From Salinarimonas sp. (GTDB lineage: Bacteria > Pseudomonadota > Alphaproteobacteria > Rhizobiales > Beijerinckiaceae): DNA of 64,000 bases. The stretch spans positions 3,369,501 to 3,433,500 of the forward strand of contig NZ_CP157794.1 in NCBI RefSeq assembly GCF_040111675.1. Reading direction: 5' to 3'. The notes beneath the pieces are model-generated. The model saw only the letters and a program-made list of their open reading frames with translations, did not search any database and was not told the DNA's origin. A program made the translations under genes and the position numbers. This document shows positions 48,164 to 56,011 of the stretch, piece after piece. Positions within the stretch are counted from its first letter, which is position 1, and each line of letters opens with the position of its first letter.

Positions 48164-48394
48164 ATGGCGTCACATCCGCTCACCGACATGTCGCCCGCCC
48201 CCGTCCCGCCGCTCCGGCGCAAGCCGCTCGCCGCGCTCGTGCGCGGGCTGGGGCTGGCGCTCGCGCCGATGCTCCTGTTCCTGTCGATCCCCGTCGGGCT
48301 CTCCGGCGGATTCGTGCTCGCCTGGGCGCTGCTCGTCGCGAGCCTCGTGCTGATCACCCTCGACGCGGCGCTCTTCGGCGCGCCGCCGCGCTGA
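48164..48394 (+). CDS. Small membrane protein (76 aa)
   Basis: Not recognised by name. Residues 20-45 and 48-68 form two hydrophobic helices (LVRGLGLALAPMLLFLSI; GGFVLAWALLVASLVLITL) after a basic stretch PPLRRKPLAALVR, so the N terminus is probably cytoplasmic. Its stop directly abuts the stop of the convergent MFS gene. A weak ribosome-binding site only; ATG 48188 is an alternative. Confidence 0.6.
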   Translation: MASHPLTDMSPAPVPPLRRKPLAALVRGLGLALAPMLLFLSIPVGLSGGFVLAWALLVASLVLITLDAALFGAPPR

Positions 48395-49618
48395 TCACGG
48401 CAGCGCCGGCGCGCGGCGCCTCAGCCGCAGGTTCAGCGCCGAGGCGCCGAGCGCCCACCCGGCCGCGGGCAGGCCGAGCCAGGCGAGGCTCGCCTCGGCG
48501 TCGAGGACGAGGCCCGCGAGGGCCGGCGTCGTCGCGGACGCGACGACCATCACCGCCGTGCCGAGCGCGCGCACCCGCCCGAGCTGGCGCGTCCCGAACA
48601 GCTCCGCCAGCACCGCCGCCGAGACCACGTGGCCGGCCCCGGCGGCCAGGCCCAGCAGCGCGAAGAAGAGCGGCGCGACGACCGCGCCGTCCATCGTCGA
48701 GAGCACGAGCCCCGCGCCGGCGAGCGGCAGCAGGTGAAACCGGCATACGGTCAGCGCCCCGATGCGGTCGACGAGCGCGCCTGCCCCGAGGCTGCCGATC
48801 ACGGAGACCAGGGCGAAGACGCTGATGCTGGCGGCCAGAAGCGGCAGCGGCCATCCGCTCGCCTCCGCGATCTCGCGCTGGTGGAAGAAGAAGCCGGTGA
48901 CGATGGCGGACGGGGCGGCGATGGCCGGGAGAAACGAGAGGAAGCCCGGATCGGCCAAGATGCGCCGGCGGCTCAGCGGCGTCGGCGGCGGCGCGTCCGC
49001 GGCAGCCGGCTCCGGTGCGCCGCGCGTGTCGGCGCGCGCGCGAAGGCCGAGCGTCGCGCCCGCGGCGAGGGCGAGGACGAGGGTCGCCGCCGCGATCTGC
49101 CAGAGCGCCCGCCAGTCGGAAGCGGCGAGCACGGCGACCGCGGCGAAGGGCAGAAGCCCCTCCCCCGCCGTCATGCCGAAGCTCGCGAGCGCCGTCGCGC
49201 GCCCGCGCAGGCCCGCCCGCAGCCGCGCCGCGCTGGTGATCGCCGCGTGCGCCAGCATGCCCTGGCCGAAGAGCCGCAGCCCGAACAGGGTCGCGAGCAG
49301 CAGCGCCGGATGCGTCACCACCGACATGGCGAGCGCCGCCGCCGCGAGTCCGGCGAGCGCGACGCCGGCATAGGCCCGCACGCTCACCCGATCGAGCGCG
49401 CCGCCGGCGAAGATCATCAAGAGGCCCGAAGCGAGCGTCGCCGCCGAATAGAGTGCGCCGAAGCCCGCATGCGTCAGGTCGAAGGCGGCGCGGATGCCGG
49501 GGCTCGAGAGCGCGATGAAATAGGTCTGCCCGAAGGAGGACAGGAAGGCGAGCGCGAACGCGACGGCGACGACCGGACCGGCGGCGCGCAGGAAGGACGG
49601 GGCGGATTCTGGCGACAT
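48395..49618 (-). CDS. MFS transporter
   Basis: 407 residues, about 12 hydrophobic segments in two bundles with a central Pro/Ala-rich loop (RGAPEPAAADAPPPTPLSRR). GFGALYSAATLASGLL and FGMTAGEGLLPFAAVAV are in the first half, and GSLGAGALVDRIGALTVCR is the family's motif-A-like loop of the second half. No adjacent biosynthetic gene indicates a substrate. It belongs to the same superfamily as the transporter in the 13.6-21.1 kb operon. Confidence 0.88.
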   Translation of the reverse strand: MSPESAPSFLRAAGPVVAVAFALAFLSSFGQTYFIALSSPGIRAAFDLTHAGFGALYSAATLASGLLMIFAGGALDRVSVRAYAGVALAGLAAAALAMSVVTHPALLLATLFGLRLFGQGMLAHAAITSAARLRAGLRGRATALASFGMTAGEGLLPFAAVAVLAASDWRALWQIAAATLVLALAAGATLGLRARADTRGAPEPAAADAPPPTPLSRRRILADPGFLSFLPAIAAPSAIVTGFFFHQREIAEASGWPLPLLAASISVFALVSVIGSLGAGALVDRIGALTVCRFHLLPLAGAGLVLSTMDGAVVAPLFFALLGLAAGAGHVVSAAVLAELFGTRQLGRVRALGTAVMVVASATTPALAGLVLDAEASLAWLGLPAAGWALGASALNLRLRRRAPALP

Positions 49619-49710
49619 GGGGACCCGGTGCGACGCCGGGCAGGCTGCCGCCGCGGCGGCGCGACGGCAAGCCGGGCGGGCGGCGGATCAGGGTTGCGCG
49701 GGGCGCGGGG

Positions 49711-50331
49711 TCAGGCGACGTCGTTCTCGTCCCAGCCCTCGTCCGGCGCGGTCTGCGGCAGGTCGAGGGCGGAGGCGACGAAGCCCCGGCCGCGGCGAAA
49801 GAGGATCGCGGCCTTCGCCTTGTCCGCCTGCGCGTCCGCGGCGCCGTAATCCGCGAACTGCCGCAGGAAGCGCACCGCGCCGCAGCCCGGGACCTCGCAG
49901 GCCGGCTTGCCCTTCGGGCAGGTGGCGTAGGTGCAGATGACGCCGAGATAGTCCTCGCTCGCGGCGTCGAAGACGATCCCGAAGAGGTATTGCCCGGCCA
50001 TCTCGTGCGGGACGCCCCTTGCGTCGAGATCGTTGAGCACGCGGCTGAAGGCCCGGTGGAGCCGCCGGAGCTCGTCCGTCCGCGAAAGCCAGAGCACCAT
50101 CTCGAGCCGGTCGACCGAGTGCAGCGAGGGCGGCCCGCGCCGACGCCGCCAGTAGGGCATCTCCCGCCACAGCTTGCCCGCCGTGCCGCCGGTCACGCCG
50201 ATCGCCTCGACCCCGGGAATCGTGGCCCAGGCCTTCACGGTGAAGTCGGCGACCATGCGAAAGCGCCTCTGCCGCTCGATGGCGCACAGATCCTCCTCGT
50301 CCACGACCTCGTGCATGGGGCGGTAGGGCAT
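49711..50331 (-). CDS. Hypothetical protein (206 aa)
   Basis: Not recognised. AGGAGG lies 7 nt before the ATG, so expression is likely. Segments of note: MHEVVDEEDLCAIERQRRF, VIGV-like EAIGVTGGTAGKLWREMPYW, VDRLEMVLWLSR, and a Cys-containing stretch CTYATCPKGKPACEVPGCG (four cysteines), which could bind a metal. It ends with an acidic tail (APDEGWDENDVA). Confidence 0.7.
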   Translation of the reverse strand: MPYRPMHEVVDEEDLCAIERQRRFRMVADFTVKAWATIPGVEAIGVTGGTAGKLWREMPYWRRRRGPPSLHSVDRLEMVLWLSRTDELRRLHRAFSRVLNDLDARGVPHEMAGQYLFGIVFDAASEDYLGVICTYATCPKGKPACEVPGCGAVRFLRQFADYGAADAQADKAKAAILFRRGRGFVASALDLPQTAPDEGWDENDVA

Positions 50332-50349
50332 GGCTGGCCTCCTGTTCGC

Positions 50350-50472
50350 TCAGGGCAGGCGGGCTATGAGGTTTCGACGACGTTTATAGCGCTCCTTCAG
50401 GTCGGAGAGGAAGGCCTCGTGCTCGACCGGCGGTCGCAGCGCCGCCATGCGGGCCACGAGCGCGGCCGCCTT
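50350..50472 (-). pseudogene. C-terminal fragment of a lost gene
   Basis: The minus-strand frame ending at the TGA 50352-50350 reads MAALRPPVEHEAFLSDLKER followed by YKRRRNLIARL, a coherent tail reminiscent of SWIM-type or similar zinc-finger proteins whose C termini end in a basic helix of this kind. The coherence is lost just upstream at the antitoxin gene (50490), so the rest of the gene appears deleted. No start or ribosome-binding site. Confidence 0.35.
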
Positions 50473-50489
50473 GCATGGAGGTCGCCGCC

Positions 50490-50702
50490 ATGGCCGCCGT
50501 CACCATCCACGACCTTCCGGAGAAGACCCACCGCGCCTTGACGCGGCGGGCAGCCGAGAACAATCGCAGCACGGAAGCCGAGATCCGCGCCATCCGCGAA
50601 GCCGCGGTGCGTCCGAAGAGCGGCGTCGGGCTCGGCACGGCGTTGTCCGAGATCGGGCGGAAGTACGGCACCATCCGGGAGAGGGGTTCTCGCGCGTCAT
50701 GA
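50490..50702 (+). CDS. FitA/VapB-like ribbon-helix-helix antitoxin, orphan and C-terminally altered
   Basis: 70 residues from the ATG at 50490, preceded by GGAGG (ATG 50475 also in frame). MAAVTIHDLPEKTHRALTRR and AAENNRSTEAEIRAI form the FitA-type ribbon-helix-helix, the DNA-binding part of a toxin-antitoxin system. The expected toxin-binding tail is replaced from about residue 62 by IRERGSRAS, encoded by a copy of a dispersed repeat arm (compare 52769-52793). No PIN-domain toxin follows; the next gene is on the other strand. Confidence 0.72.
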   Translation: MAAVTIHDLPEKTHRALTRRAAENNRSTEAEIRAIREAAVRPKSGVGLGTALSEIGRKYGTIRERGSRAS

Positions 50703-50740
50703 ACCGTCCCTGTCGTCTCGAAGGATGAGCGCCGGGGAGC

Positions 50741-51193
50741 TCAGCCCGTCGCTGCGGCCGAGAGGCGGGCGGGGTCGAAGACCGGGGGCGTCGGCGAGGG
50801 GGCGACCTCCGTGCGGGGGCGGGATTCGTAGACGATCCCGTCCTCGATCTCGAGGCCGTCCAGCAGGAGCGGGCCGAGCCGCGCCGCTCCGTGCTCGACC
50901 CGCAGCTGGTCGCCGACGCCCCCGATGGCGTCCGTGGTCGTGTTCGCAGCCACGGGCGCCGTGAGGGCGAGGTCCTCCAGGTCGAGGGCGCGGAGGACCG
51001 CCGTGAAGAAGTGGTACATGTTCAGGCGGCCGTGCGCCTGCACGTCCGGCGTCGCGACGTGGAGCTTGTACCGACCCGTCTCCGCCATCCGAAACCAACC
51101 CGCCACCGCGATCGGCACGCCGGCGGCAAGGAGCGCATCGACGAAACGGCGGCCGTCGCGAATGTCGGCGTCTACCAGAAACGTGCGAGCCAT
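50741..51193 (-). CDS. Hypothetical protein, 150-aa family, copy 1
   Basis: Not recognised. A clear paralogue of the protein at 52828-53277: both contain VPIAVAGWF / LPIAVAGWF, LHVATPDVQ / LHVATPNVQ, an NTTT segment and the nearly identical end EVAPSPTPPVFDPARL. The 34 bp upstream of both ATGs are also about 90 % identical (51190-51224 versus 53274-53308), so leader and coding region were duplicated together. Probably soluble; the start MARTFLVDADIRDG fits an alpha/beta fold. Confidence 0.65.
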   Translation of the reverse strand: MARTFLVDADIRDGRRFVDALLAAGVPIAVAGWFRMAETGRYKLHVATPDVQAHGRLNMYHFFTAVLRALDLEDLALTAPVAANTTTDAIGGVGDQLRVEHGAARLGPLLLDGLEIEDGIVYESRPRTEVAPSPTPPVFDPARLSAAATG

Positions 51194-51274
51194 GGGCGAA
51201 TTCCGTTCGGTTCGGAGGCGTCGTCGAGTGCTTAGGCACGCTCATCGGCTCTCGGCAAGCAGCCTTCGCGACGT

Positions 51275-51529
51275 TCACCCCGCCATCTCCCCGCGCAGCG
51301 CGTCGACGCGATCGCGGCCGGCGACGATCACGGCCTGGGCGGCGGCGACCAGTTCGGCGAGCCCGTTGCGCACCGGGTCGTCGAGGGTCTCGACGGCCAG
51401 CTCGAGCGCCACAATCAGATTGAGCCCGCGGTTGAGCTCGTCGATGGCGTCGAGCAGGCCGTCGGCCCGAGCGGCGCGCGAATCATCGTGCGCGCCGGCG
51501 AGCGGCGCGGTATGCATGGTGTCGGGCAC
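51275..51529 (-). CDS. Hypothetical 84-aa protein, copy 1 of a duplicated module
   Basis: Not recognised. Mostly helical: ARADGLLDAIDELNRGLNLI, VALELAVETLDDPVRNGLAE, LVAAAQAVIVAGRDRVDALR. A second copy at 52103-52357 is identical at about 80 of 84 residues and more than 90 % at DNA level. Divergent from a ribbon-helix-helix gene with a palindrome between, an arrangement repeated at the second copy. Confidence 0.7.
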   Translation of the reverse strand: MPDTMHTAPLAGAHDDSRAARADGLLDAIDELNRGLNLIVALELAVETLDDPVRNGLAELVAAAQAVIVAGRDRVDALRGEMAG

Positions 51530-51557
51530 AGCGAGGTCCCCCGTCCGAGCGATTTCT

Positions 51558-51567
51558 TCGTATACGA
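51558..51567. promoter_or_regulatory. Palindrome between the 84-aa gene and its divergent regulator
   Basis: TCGTATACGA, a perfect 10-bp palindrome in an AT-richer 43-bp gap. It lies 6 bp before the regulator ATG, so a bound ribbon-helix-helix protein would block at least that promoter or start. Confidence 0.4.
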
Positions 51568-51572
51568 GAAAA

Positions 51573-51773
51573 ATGGCCGAGAAGTCAATTCCCGTAGAAG
51601 GAAAAAAGCGCGGCCGTCCGCCGGGCAGCGCCTATGCGGATCCGATCCCCGTGCGCCTGACCGCCGAGCAGGTCGCCGAGATCGACGCCTGGCGGGCGGG
51701 GCAGGACGGCGCGCCGTCGCGGTCGGAGGCGATCCGGCGGCTTGTGGCGCAGGCGTTGGCCGGGTTACGGTGA
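51573..51773 (+). CDS. Ribbon-helix-helix DNA-binding protein 1
   Basis: 66 residues. After a basic arm (EGKKRGRPPGS, AT-hook-like GRP) comes PIPVRLTAEQVAEIDAWRAG and SRSEAIRRLVAQALAG, the beta strand and two helices of a MetJ/Arc-type fold. It is divergent from the 84-aa gene. Likely autoregulates through the palindrome. Paralogous to the protein at 52433. Confidence 0.78.
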   Translation: MAEKSIPVEGKKRGRPPGSAYADPIPVRLTAEQVAEIDAWRAGQDGAPSRSEAIRRLVAQALAGLR

Positions 51774-51793
51774 GACGGCGGGACGAACACCGT

Positions 51794-51992
51794 CCTTCCC
51801 TGTAGGGGAAGGTGGCTCGGCGTAGCCGAGACGGATGGGGCGCGGCGCGAAGCGACGCGACGCGTTCCGCGCAGCGGAAGCACCCCGTGGCGCCCGGTCT
51901 CGCCCGTCGAATTCGGCTTCGCCGAACGCGCGTGCCGCGCGCCCCATCCGTCTCGCCGCTGCGCGGCGATCCACCTTCCCCTACAGGGAAGG
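51794..51992. repeat. Inverted-repeat element, about 0.2 kb
   Basis: The left end (51794-51844) begins CCTTCCCTGTAGGGGAAGGT and runs through ACGGATGGGGCGCG; the right end (51940-51992) is its reverse complement with roughly 85 % identity over 51-53 bp, and each end contains its own small hairpin. The interior is coding-like but has no gene. The architecture is that of a MITE or REP-doublet element. Confidence 0.65.
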
Positions 51993-52023
51993 AGAGACCG
52001 GTCGCCGGTCCTCCAAGCCCCCC

Positions 52024-52096
52024 GCCATGCCGCGGGTGGGGTCCGCCTCCCCGACGAGGTCACCGTGGCCGTCGACGCCGCCGCGCGGGCGCGGGA
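52024..52096 (+). pseudogene. Fragment of a ribbon-helix-helix gene
   Basis: About 70 bp closely match codons of the gene at 52433 (its bases about 52485-52555), encoding CPDEVT-like LPDEVTVAVDAAARARE, with at least one missing base near 52036. The match stops at 52096, 7 bp before the stop of the second 84-aa gene copy. A scar of the duplication that produced the module. Confidence 0.65.
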
Positions 52097-52102
52097 GCAG
52101 GT

Positions 52103-52357
52103 TCACCCCACCAGCTCGCCGCGCAGGGCGTCGACGCGATCGCGGCCGGCGACGACGACCGCCTGGGCGGCGGCGACCAGCTCCGCGAGCCCGTTGCGCA
52201 CCGGGTCGTCGAGGGTCTCGACGGCCAGCTCGAGCGCCACCATGAGGTTGAGCCCGCGGTTGAGCTCGTCGATCGCATCGAGCAGGCCGTCGGCCCGAGC
52301 GGCGCGCGAATCATCGTGCGCGCCGGCGAGCGGCGCGGTATGCATGGTGTCGGACAT
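52103..52357 (-). CDS. Hypothetical 84-aa protein, copy 2
   Basis: 84 residues from the ATG at 52357 (MSDTMHTAPLAGAHDDSRAA). Near-identical twin of 51275-51529; the few substitutions are conservative and many are at third codon positions, suggesting both copies have stayed functional after a recent duplication. Divergent from ribbon-helix-helix protein 2. Confidence 0.7.
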   Translation of the reverse strand: MSDTMHTAPLAGAHDDSRAARADGLLDAIDELNRGLNLMVALELAVETLDDPVRNGLAELVAAAQAVVVAGRDRVDALRGELVG

Positions 52358-52406
52358 CGGGACGGGTCCTTCTCGGGTGCGGGTCCACCGGTCCAGCTCG
52401 GCGATA

Positions 52407-52429
52407 CCTTTACTGGCACACAATAAAGG
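52407..52429. promoter_or_regulatory. Inverted repeat ahead of ribbon-helix-helix gene 2
   Basis: CCTTTA-11 nt-TAAAGG, perfect 6-bp arms, ending 3 bp before the ATG. Different in sequence from the palindrome of the first module copy, matching the divergence of the two regulators. Confidence 0.4.
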
Positions 52430-52432
52430 CTG

Positions 52433-52633
52433 ATGTCAAATCCTGTCCCACAGAAAAAACGCGGCCGGCCCGCCACCGGCGTGACGCCCCGCGTCGGCGT
52501 CCGCTTCCCCGACGAGGTCACCGCCGCCGTCGACGCCGCCGCGCGGGCGCAGGAGGACGAGCCGAACCGCTCGGAGATGATCCGCCGGATCGTGACGGCG
52601 TGGTTGCGGGAGAATGGGTTTTTGGGGCGGTGA
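52433..52633 (+). CDS. Ribbon-helix-helix DNA-binding protein 2
   Basis: 66 residues: basic arm VPQKKRGRPATG, then RVGVRFPDEVTAAVDAAARA and NRSEMIRRIVTAWLRENGF. Same architecture as protein 1 but more divergent than the adjacent 84-aa twins, implying that the regulators have been selected to differ or were exchanged. Followed by an inverted-repeat element. Confidence 0.78.
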   Translation: MSNPVPQKKRGRPATGVTPRVGVRFPDEVTAAVDAAARAQEDEPNRSEMIRRIVTAWLRENGFLGR

Positions 52634-52640
52634 GCGCCTC

Positions 52641-52782
52641 CCCTCTCCGGGATGTGAGAGGGGCCGGGGGTGAGGGAATGCGGCTCGCGGCGACACGCGA
52701 CGCCCGACGCGGCCGCAAGCGCCGTGCGAGACCGGCAGGCCGTACGCCCTCACCCCTGCCCCTCTCCCATCCGGGAGAGGGG
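52641..52782. repeat. Inverted-repeat element, about 0.14 kb
   Basis: Left arm 52641-52676 (CCCTCTCCGGGATGTGAGAG, then GGGCCGGGGGTGAGGG) and right arm 52747-52782, nearly exact reverse complements over 36 bp. Part of the right arm plus its flank recurs at 50672-50696 inside the FitA-like gene, so this is a dispersed family. Confidence 0.7.
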
Positions 52783-52827
52783 TTCTCCCGCGTTAACGAT
52801 TGCACCTGTCGCAACGGCCGCCGCCGG

Positions 52828-53277
52828 TCACCCCGCAGCCGCTGCGAGCCGGGCCGGGTCGAAGACCGGCGGCGTCGGAGAGGGCGCGACTTCGGCGCGG
52901 GGGCGGGAGACGTAGATCACGCCGGCTTCGATCTCGGCATCTCCCAGGATGCGCCAGCCGATCCGATAGACGCCGTGCGTCACACGCAGCGTATCCCCCA
53001 GCGTAGCCGCGAAGCTCGTCGTCGTGTTTTCCGGGACGATCTCGCTTGGCGCGATGTCGATGGGCGCCAGCGCATCGAGCGCCGCGTCCATGAAGCGCAT
53101 GACGGCGAGGGGGCCGTGAACCTGCACGTTGGGCGTCGCGACATGAAGCTGGAAGGACGTCCCGTCCGCGCGCTTGAACCACCCCGCGACCGCGATGGGG
53201 AGACCGTCGGCGACGAAGGCGTCCACGACCCCGCGACCGACGGCGAAGTCGCTCTCTACCAGAAACGCGCGATCCAT
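52828..53277 (-). CDS. Hypothetical protein, 150-aa family, copy 2
   Basis: 149 residues, paralogue of 50741-51193 with moderate identity overall and near-identical C terminus (EVAPSPTPPVFDPARL) and upstream leader. MDRAFLVESDFAVGRGVVDA corresponds to MARTFLVDADIRDGRRFVDA. In this copy the gene lies downstream of the ribbon-helix-helix gene rather than next to the 84-aa gene, showing the module was rearranged. Confidence 0.65.
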   Translation of the reverse strand: MDRAFLVESDFAVGRGVVDAFVADGLPIAVAGWFKRADGTSFQLHVATPNVQVHGPLAVMRFMDAALDALAPIDIAPSEIVPENTTTSFAATLGDTLRVTHGVYRIGWRILGDAEIEAGVIYVSRPRAEVAPSPTPPVFDPARLAAAAG

Positions 53278-53319
53278 GGGCGGACTCCGTTCGGTTCGGA
53301 TGCGTCGCAGTTTACCGCC

Positions 53320-54180
53320 TCAGTCTGCGAGAGTGATACTCACGGCGAGCGCAGCGCCGATAGGGCCCGACCTTCTTTGCAGAAATGACCGCACTTCTGC
53401 ATCGCGAGAGTCGTCAAATTGTTGACCGACACGACAAGTCAAAAGCAAATCAGATGCCCACTCCTCCAGTGGCCAATTTTGTTGTCGGCTTGAAGATTGC
53501 AGAGTATGTAAGCTAGGTGATGTACCTTCTGGAAGATTATCCAAGACCCCGTCAACCACAGAAGGATCATAAACCTGACAGCCCAGATCGATATTTTCAA
53601 TCACCATCCGACTACGCAAGGGATATTGAACAGAAAACGGCACCTGCGGAGGATTGTAGAAAAGATAGTAGCAAATCTTACCAAAATCGTCGTTCAATTT
53701 GCGAATGATTTGGATTTGTCCGGCGCCGCTTTTCAGCGCTCCGTAAGTGCAATTATAAGTAAAATCGAAACGCGAATGTAGAGCACCGATAGCCTGTTTT
53801 GGCTCTCGACTCAAAAATCTATTCATACCATAAGCGAAATTTAAGGGGTCGTCTTCATCCACTTCGGACGAAACAGGGTACAGCCTCTTCGATTGAAGTA
53901 GACCAACTTTCTTAGCAATGCAATTGCTGCCCCTATAGACAAATACGATCAACGCAATGTCAGCAGCTTCCCACCGGCGAAAGATGCGCAGGTCATCGAA
54001 CATACCTATCGTTCGCAACCCTCCAATGTTATGAGTGTCCATCCGAACGATTGCGCCCGACGGCAGCAGCGTTGGCGCTGTGCGTGGAATTAGTGCTTCA
54101 ATGAGTGCGTCGTCGAGAGACGTTTCACGGATGTTTGGAAGATTTGCAAGCCGCTCTGTTACGGCACGGTTCGCATCCAA
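53320..54180 (-). CDS. AT-richer orphan gene, possible PD-(D/E)xK-like nuclease
   Basis: 286 residues if begun at TTG 54180 directly after an in-frame stop; there is no ribosome-binding site, and the 5' end may be truncated. The base composition is clearly lower in GC than anything else in the window, and codons such as ATA, AAA and TTA are frequent, indicating acquisition. AADIALIVFVYRG followed by KKVGLLQSKRLYP places Asp74 before Gln96-x-Lys98, a spacing reminiscent of D...(E/Q)xK nuclease cores. FGKICYYLFYNPPQVPFS and SRFDFTYNCTYG are further conserved-looking segments. A defence-type role is a guess. Confidence 0.7.
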   Translation of the reverse strand: MDANRAVTERLANLPNIRETSLDDALIEALIPRTAPTLLPSGAIVRMDTHNIGGLRTIGMFDDLRIFRRWEAADIALIVFVYRGSNCIAKKVGLLQSKRLYPVSSEVDEDDPLNFAYGMNRFLSREPKQAIGALHSRFDFTYNCTYGALKSGAGQIQIIRKLNDDFGKICYYLFYNPPQVPFSVQYPLRSRMVIENIDLGCQVYDPSVVDGVLDNLPEGTSPSLHTLQSSSRQQNWPLEEWASDLLLTCRVGQQFDDSRDAEVRSFLQRRSGPIGAALAVSITLAD

Positions 54181-54320
54181 AAAACGGATTTAAACCATGC
54201 AATCACGTCCTCCGGAAGTGAAGGCCAGGGCTGCATTAGTATCTCCAACCGCACTGAAAGAGAGCAAAGATTACCTCCAAGAACCCTCTCATGCAATGAA
54301 AAGGTGGAGGATCTCTCCCC

Positions 54321-55907
54321 TCACTCCCATTCAATCGTCCCCGGCGGCTTGCTCGTCACATCATACACAACCCTATTGATCCCCCGCACCTCGTTGATGA
54401 TCCGCGTCGCCACCCGCCCGATGAACCCCATGTCGAACGGATAGAAATCCGCCGTCATGCCGTCCACCGACGTCACCGCACGCAGCGCGCAGACGTAGTC
54501 GTAAGTGCGGAAGTCGCCCATCACACCCACCGTGCGCACCGGGAGCAGCACGGCGAAGGCCTGCCAGATGTCGTCGTAGAGGCCGGCGCGGCGGATTTCC
54601 TCGAGGTAGATCGTGTCGGCCTTGCGCAGGATGTCGAGCTTCTCGCCCGTGATCTCGCCGGGGCAGCGGATGGCGAGGCCGGGGCCGGGGAAGGGGTGGC
54701 GGCCGACGAAGCCTTCGGGGAGACCGAGCTCGCGGCCGAGCAGGCGCACCTCGTCCTTGAACAGCTCGCGCAGGGGCTCGACGAGCTTCATGTTCATGCG
54801 CTCGGGCAGCCCGCCCACGTTGTGGTGGCTCTTGATGGTGACGGAGGGGCCGCCGGTGAAGCTGACGCTCTCGATCACGTCCGGGTAGAGCGTGCCCTGG
54901 GCGAGGAAGGCGGCGCCGCCGACCTTTTTCGCCTCGGCCTCGAACACGTCGATGAAGAGGCGCCCGATGGTCTTGCGCTTGACTTCCGGGTCGTCGACGC
55001 CGGCGAGCGCGGAGAGGAAGGTTGCCTGCGCCTCCACGTGCACGAGGGGGATGTTGTAGGCGTAGCGGAAGAGGCTCACCACCTCCGCCGCCTCGCCCGC
55101 GCGCATCAGGCCGTGGTCGACGAAGACGCAGGTGAGCTGGTCGCCGATCGCCTCGTGGATCAGCACCGCCGCGACGGCGGAATCGACGCCGCCGGAGAGG
55201 CCGCAGATCACCCGCTCGGAGCCGACCTGGGCGCGGATGCGGGCGATCGCCTCCTCCTTGAAGGCGGCCATGGTCCAGTCGCCCGTGCAGCCGGCGATGG
55301 TGCGCACGAAATTGCGCAGCAGGTGCCCGCCGCTCGGCGTGTGCACCACTTCCGGATGGAACTGCACGCCGTAGAAGCGCCGCGCCTCGTCGGCGACGGC
55401 GGCGAAGGGCGCGTTCTCGGAGGCGCCGATGATGGAGAAGCCCTCGGGGAGCTTGGTGACGCGGTCGCCGTGGCTCATCCACACCGGGTAGCGCTGGCCC
55501 ACCTGCCAGACGTCCGCGAAGAGCGGGCTGTCCGCCACGACCTCGACCTCGGCGCGGCCGAACTCCCGGTGGTGGCCGCCCTCCACCACGCCGCCGAGCT
55601 GCGCCGCCATCGTCTGCTCGCCGTAGCAGATGCCGAGCACCGGCACGCCGGCCTCGAAGATCTCCTGCGGCGCCCGGGGCGAGACGTCCTCCAGGACGGA
55701 GGCCGGCCCGCCCGAGAGGATGACGCCCTTCGGCTTCATGGCGCGGAAGGCCTCGGCGGCGGACTGGAACGGCACGATCTCGGAATAGACGCCCTGCTCG
55801 CGCACCCGCCGCGCGATCAGCTGCGTCACCTGCGAGCCGAAATCGACGATCAGGATCTTGTCGTGGTTGGCCTCGGCGGCTGTCTCGGTGATGGGGGCGT
55901 CGGTCAT
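54321..55907 (-). CDS. guaA: GMP synthase (glutamine-hydrolysing)
   Basis: 528 residues from the ATG at 55907, the normal length. Class I amidotransferase domain: [35 protein letters not shown] (nucleophilic Cys), FHPEVVHTP (His/Glu). The ATP pyrophosphatase P-loop is [17 protein letters not shown], and the dimerisation domain ends KPPGTIEWE. It converts XMP to GMP with glutamine and ATP. Its partner guaB is about 2.9 kb upstream on the same strand, so both steps from IMP to GMP are encoded in this block. Confidence 0.98.
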   Translation of the reverse strand: MTDAPITETAAEANHDKILIVDFGSQVTQLIARRVREQGVYSEIVPFQSAAEAFRAMKPKGVILSGGPASVLEDVSPRAPQEIFEAGVPVLGICYGEQTMAAQLGGVVEGGHHREFGRAEVEVVADSPLFADVWQVGQRYPVWMSHGDRVTKLPEGFSIIGASENAPFAAVADEARRFYGVQFHPEVVHTPSGGHLLRNFVRTIAGCTGDWTMAAFKEEAIARIRAQVGSERVICGLSGGVDSAVAAVLIHEAIGDQLTCVFVDHGLMRAGEAAEVVSLFRYAYNIPLVHVEAQATFLSALAGVDDPEVKRKTIGRLFIDVFEAEAKKVGGAAFLAQGTLYPDVIESVSFTGGPSVTIKSHHNVGGLPERMNMKLVEPLRELFKDEVRLLGRELGLPEGFVGRHPFPGPGLAIRCPGEITGEKLDILRKADTIYLEEIRRAGLYDDIWQAFAVLLPVRTVGVMGDFRTYDYVCALRAVTSVDGMTADFYPFDMGFIGRVATRIINEVRGINRVVYDVTSKPPGTIEWE

Positions 55908-56011
55908 GAAAGCATCCTCGCGCCGGGCGCGTCCGCCCGCGGGTCGTGCGCCCGTCGTTACGCCAGGAGCGAGGGGGGCGCAACGCCCCCGCCCCGCGCG
56001 AAACGCCGCCC

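Noticed and set aside
51786..52660. CRISPR array in the repeat-rich region
   Set aside because: The repeats are inverted or gene-sized duplicates, not short regularly spaced direct repeats; no cas genes.
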